Shown here one piece after another: positions 45,377 to 47,267 of a DNA stretch of 47,267 nt. Positions within the stretch are counted from its first letter, which is position 1. Each line of letters starts with the position of its first letter. Location of the stretch: contig JBBQXF010000024.1 in NCBI GenBank assembly GCA_038209965.1, positions 1 through 47,267 on the forward strand, read 5' to 3'. Below the pieces are notes generated by a model. The model did no database searches, had not been told where the DNA came from, and saw only the letters and a program-made list of their open reading frames with translations. This DNA is from JALONO01 sp038209965 (lineage in GTDB: Bacteria > Bacteroidota > Bacteroidia > Cytophagales > Thermoflexibacteraceae). Made by a program: the position numbers and the translations under genes.

Positions 45377-45885
45377 ATGGAAGAAGTTTATTCAAGCAAA
45401 AACTTGAGACATTTTGGCCGGATTGCAGGTATGGTTGACGAGTTAAATACAGTAGAAAATATAGACAAGCAACTGCAATTAGATGGTATTTGTCGGGACA
45501 CAGGTGTTGGCTTAATTTGTATGGCTTCCATATTGGGTGGCTTAGGCTTTTCGCAAAGGATCCTGTACACGGTATCAACGGTTTTTGATGATAAGCCGAT
45601 GCATATCCATGCGTATGGTTGTACAGAGCCGTGTGCATACCTTGCGCCCGAGACATGTAAAATTTTAGGTTTGGGATCCAAAAACTGGACAGGTGAACAG
45701 CACCGATTTTCATTTGGATGGGTCTATAATTCTCGTGGGGCAAAAGTGGAAAGCAAGGTGTTGCACCTTAAAAAAGGTCATAGCCGCAATCACCGCCCTG
45801 ACCTGAACTTAGTGGAGTTCAATCTTATTGTGAAGTACCGGGCGGGCATACCATTGCATATACAAGCTTTAAATGGCAAGATAAA
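45377..45885 (+). pseudogene. IS1634-family transposase remnant
   Basis: From ATG 45377 the frame reads LRHFGRIAGMVDELN, then RDTGVGLICMASILGGLGFSQRILYTVS and FDDKPM, the DUF4277-type N-terminus of IS1634 transposases. It then jumps to YGCTEPCAYLAPETCKILGLGSKN and to LHLKKGHSRNHRPDLNLV with AGIPLHIQALNG. About 25 residues seem deleted after FDDKPM, and the segment where the first catalytic Asp (GDSTSFH in relatives) should be reads GEQHRFSF. The gene stops abruptly at the start of the MITE-like repeat, which supplies its last codons and stop (45911-45913). Non-functional. The frame is also open upstream across tmRNA, which is not real coding. Confidence 0.75.
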
Positions 45886-46078
45886 AGTATGTTTTGGAAT
45901 TTTAAATAATTGATATTCCATTTATTGTGTTAATTTTCACACTTTTGCTCTTTTCTTGGTTGAGCCAGATGGGGTCTAAATGTTTCAAGTTTCCAATCAT
46001 TCAATTGTAGAAGGTTTTAAAATTGATAATTTGACGTAATTATTGTATTATCGAATAATTGTGAATCAAAAATCTGCC
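45886..46078 (+). mobile_element. Diverged second copy of the 194 bp MITE-like element (copy 2)
   Basis: 193 bases aligning end to end with the reverse complement of 20645-20838, roughly three quarters or more identical by eye, with long shared stretches such as CATTCAATTGTAGAAGGTTT and TTAATTTTCACA. The left end AGTATGTTTTGGAATTTTAAA is intact; the right end has decayed (AATCAAAAATCTGCC for AATCCAAAACATACT). The terminal hairpin is kept with substitutions (AATTATT/AATAATT, 46038-46060). No target duplication can be seen. It lies between a transposase remnant and a dehydrogenase tail. Confidence 0.7.
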
Positions 46079-46153
46079 TTAATTTCATTTATCGTAAGTG
46101 AAAACGCGGAACGGGTAACAGGACAAATAATTCATTTAGAAGGTGGTTTTATG
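46073..46153 (+). pseudogene. C-terminal tail of a short-chain dehydrogenase (SDR) gene
   Basis: Translated frame SALISFIVSENAERVTGQIIHLEGGF matches the ending of SDR oxidoreductases (LISFLxSxxAxxxTGQxxHxDGG). Nothing of the preceding 220 or so residues remains; upstream is the MITE-like element. The frame runs on to a stop at 46259-46261 with unrelated sequence. A gene ruin. Confidence 0.6.
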
Positions 46154-46209
46154 CGAGAAAATTACAACTACAAACAAGGGTTTTGCAAAAGTGGGGCAAA
46201 AGTGCCAAA

Positions 46210-46245
46210 TTTGGATAACTGCTGCGTTTCTTTTTTCTACCTTTG
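46210..46245 (+). promoter_or_regulatory. Possible promoter of the small membrane protein gene
   Basis: TACCTTTG (46238-46245), exact TAnnTTTG and followed by C; TTTG at 46210-46213 is 24 bp upstream, slightly too far. It is within the decayed SDR region. Confidence 0.35.
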
Positions 46246-46343
46246 CAAAGTCACACTGTAGGTGGAGAAGGCAACTGGACGCACAAGTGAACCCCAATTA
46301 TTCAAACAGGACGTTTAAATTTTAAAAATTAAATCTAAAGATC

Positions 46344-46556
46344 ATGGCAACGAAAAAAGAATTAATCGCAATTTCAGTGGTTTCATTTCTACTAACAACG
46401 ATTGGACTAATGGTGGACAGTGATCCGAAAAATTTAAGTATTTGGACAACAGTTTTTGAATATTTTGCAATGCTTGCGATAACATTTGCAAGCCTATCAC
46501 TCATCTATTATGTGGTGACGTTCATCTTTAGAAATGTCAGAGCAGCCATTTCATGA
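46344..46556 (+). CDS. Small two-TM protein of unknown function
   Basis: 70 residues: MATKKELIAISVVSFLLTTIG opens the first TM helix (about 7-24), a short polar loop (DSDPKNLSIW) follows, and a second helix spans about 38-62 before a basic end (FRNVRAAIS). The clean two-helix layout with a basic C-terminus suggests a genuine small inner-membrane protein. AT-rich, isolated, no recognised family. Confidence 0.55.
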   Translation: MATKKELIAISVVSFLLTTIGLMVDSDPKNLSIWTTVFEYFAMLAITFASLSLIYYVVTFIFRNVRAAIS

Positions 46557-46604
46557 TCTCTCGAATTAGGACGAGTAAAGTTCCACTAATTGGAAAGTTG
46601 ATAA

Positions 46605-46815
46605 ATTAACCAGCATGATGCTTAGCCAAACGGCCAGCAGGCGGGTGGCCATACATCCCTGCATTCAGCGGCGCACCAAGGCCGGTGCGATTTGGCGGAA
46701 CTACTGCTCCAATATGATGCCTGCCCTGTCCAACGACCAACCCCGGCTGACCTGGCACTGGAAAAAGGATTTACTGGAGCGGCAGCTTTATTGGCTGGCC
46801 AGTTAGTTGATTTTG
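46605..46815 (+). pseudogene. Ankyrin-repeat gene remnant
   Basis: Read in one frame: INQHDA, TAG (46623-46625), PNGQQAGGHTSLHSAAHQGRCDLAELLLQYDA, then TPADLALEKGFTGAAALL. The GHTxLHxAAxxG and LLLxxxA consensus of ankyrin repeats is plain, as is the following TPxDLAxEKGxTxAAxLL. There is no start codon, an in-frame stop interrupts it and stops lie further upstream. Its 3' end runs into the convergent capA-like gene, whose stop is at 46803-46805. Confidence 0.65.
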
Positions 46816-47267
46816 GGGCGGGGTTGCCGGAGAAATGGCATTGCTGGCCACTTGTTTTGCAACAACGGGGGCACCAGCAAGTTAGCTCTGGGCAACTCGG
46901 CCCAAGGGACACTCCGGGCCGCCGGATAATATTGGGTCAAGATAAACTTGCTGTCTTGGTAAGCTTGCTGGGCCTTGGCCAAGTGGGCCGGGCTGAGGTA
47001 AACCGTTTCCGGTGGGATCAAGTACTGCATAAAAGATGGGAACTGTTGGACATAGCCCACAAATGCGGGCAGGATGACGAAGCAGTTCTTGCCCGCCACC
47101 AATCCCTTGTACACCCAAGTGGGCACATATTCCACCCCCGAAATCCGTTTTTTGCCCGTGCGTAGGTTTTTTTCCAGGATCACACTGATCATCACCCCGG
47201 CATCGGTATAGCGCTTTTGTTGGTTGGAGATAAAATTGCCCATCGAGTAGGCAATCAACCCACTGTC
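46803..47267 (-). CDS. CapA-family protein, C-terminal part (cut by window edge)
   Basis: 155 codons read from the right edge with no start. It opens with DSGLIAYSMGNFISNQQ, the IxYSLGNFxF motif of the CapA/PgsA metallophosphatase-like family (poly-gamma-glutamate or capsule related). It continues VMISVILEK and GVEYVPTWVYK. The tail (residues about 110-155) is proline-rich. Catalytic residues of the family lie upstream, outside the window. The TAA stop is at 46803-46805. Usually a periplasmic or surface-anchored enzyme; the actual substrate is unknown. Confidence 0.8.
   Translation of the reverse strand, partial: DSGLIAYSMGNFISNQQKRYTDAGVMISVILEKNLRTGKKRISGVEYVPTWVYKGLVAGKNCFVILPAFVGYVQQFPSFMQYLIPPETVYLSPAHLAKAQQAYQDSKFILTQYYPAARSVPWAELPRANLLVPPLLQNKWPAMPFLRQPRPKIN

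Noticed and set aside
46692..47165. 157-codon plus-strand frame antisense to capA
   Set aside because: Only its first part continues the ankyrin remnant; the rest is the reverse of capA coding sequence.
1..47267. CRISPR arrays, tRNA and rRNA genes
   Set aside because: No regularly spaced direct repeats and no tRNA-type T-arm other than that of tmRNA were found by eye.

Overview
The window comes from a member of the Bacteroidota, probably a Cytophagia-, Saprospiria- or Chitinophagia-type organism. The evidence is threefold. Several promoters follow the Bacteroidota form (TTG, about 20 bp, TAnnTTTG). The tmRNA tag reads GENNYALAA, the form known from this phylum. The gene families (head-GIN/DUF2807 adhesins, PurM, a type III PKS, IS1634-type transposase) are typical of it. 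No plasmid, phage or ribosomal functions are present, so this looks like chromosome with a few recently eroded patches.

Layout. 0-9 kb, minus strand: glpD (cut by the left edge), a lipid A-type acyltransferase, a 1149-residue membrane PP2C phosphatase with GAF and PAS sensors, a GAF membrane protein, cheB, cheR and bioB. A third GAF membrane protein follows on the plus strand (9.4-10.6 kb). 10.6-16.2 kb: a DUF2807 protein, a lone hydantoinase A on the plus strand, and an overlapping operon of ECF sigma factor, anti-sigma-like membrane protein and DUF4097 adhesin. 16.4-20.5 kb, plus strand: an operon of an unknown protein, a polytopic membrane protein and two glycosyltransferases, closed by a hairpin. 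20.6-23.3 kb: a small transposon-like element touching the stop codon of rocD, then rocD and a type III polyketide synthase, each with its own promoter. 23.7-28.6 kb: a DUF2695 protein, an RlaP-like nucleotidyltransferase, panC-panD with a perfect terminator, and an M20 peptidase. 28.7-30.5 kb: an AT-richer three-gene cassette whose first gene (TIGR04255-like) is split by an in-frame TAG. 31.1-36.9 kb: dihydroorotase, a large AsmA-like protein and a second DUF2807 protein. 37.6-41 kb: a small cysteine-hydrolase-like protein and katG, with a dyad operator and a clear promoter. 41.6-44.6 kb, minus strand: purM, tsaB and an acyl-ACP thioesterase. 44.7-45.1 kb: ssrA (tmRNA). 45.4-46.8 kb: a graveyard of an IS1634 transposase remnant, a second copy of the transposon-like element, a dehydrogenase tail and an ankyrin remnant. 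The right edge cuts a CapA-family gene.

Functional threads. Envelope work dominates: lipid acylation, surface glycans, AsmA, three beta-helical adhesin-type proteins and CapA. A sensory block of three related GAF domains with CheB, CheR and PP2C lies next to it. Housekeeping metabolism covers biotin, pantothenate, pyrimidine, purine, t6A and peroxide defence.

The least expected observations are two. The first is a 194 bp element with 12 bp terminal inverted repeats and a 5 bp target duplication that includes the rocD stop codon, with a diverged inverted copy 25 kb away beside tmRNA. The second is the three-gene TIGR04255 cassette, which has a near-consensus promoter and looks laterally acquired.
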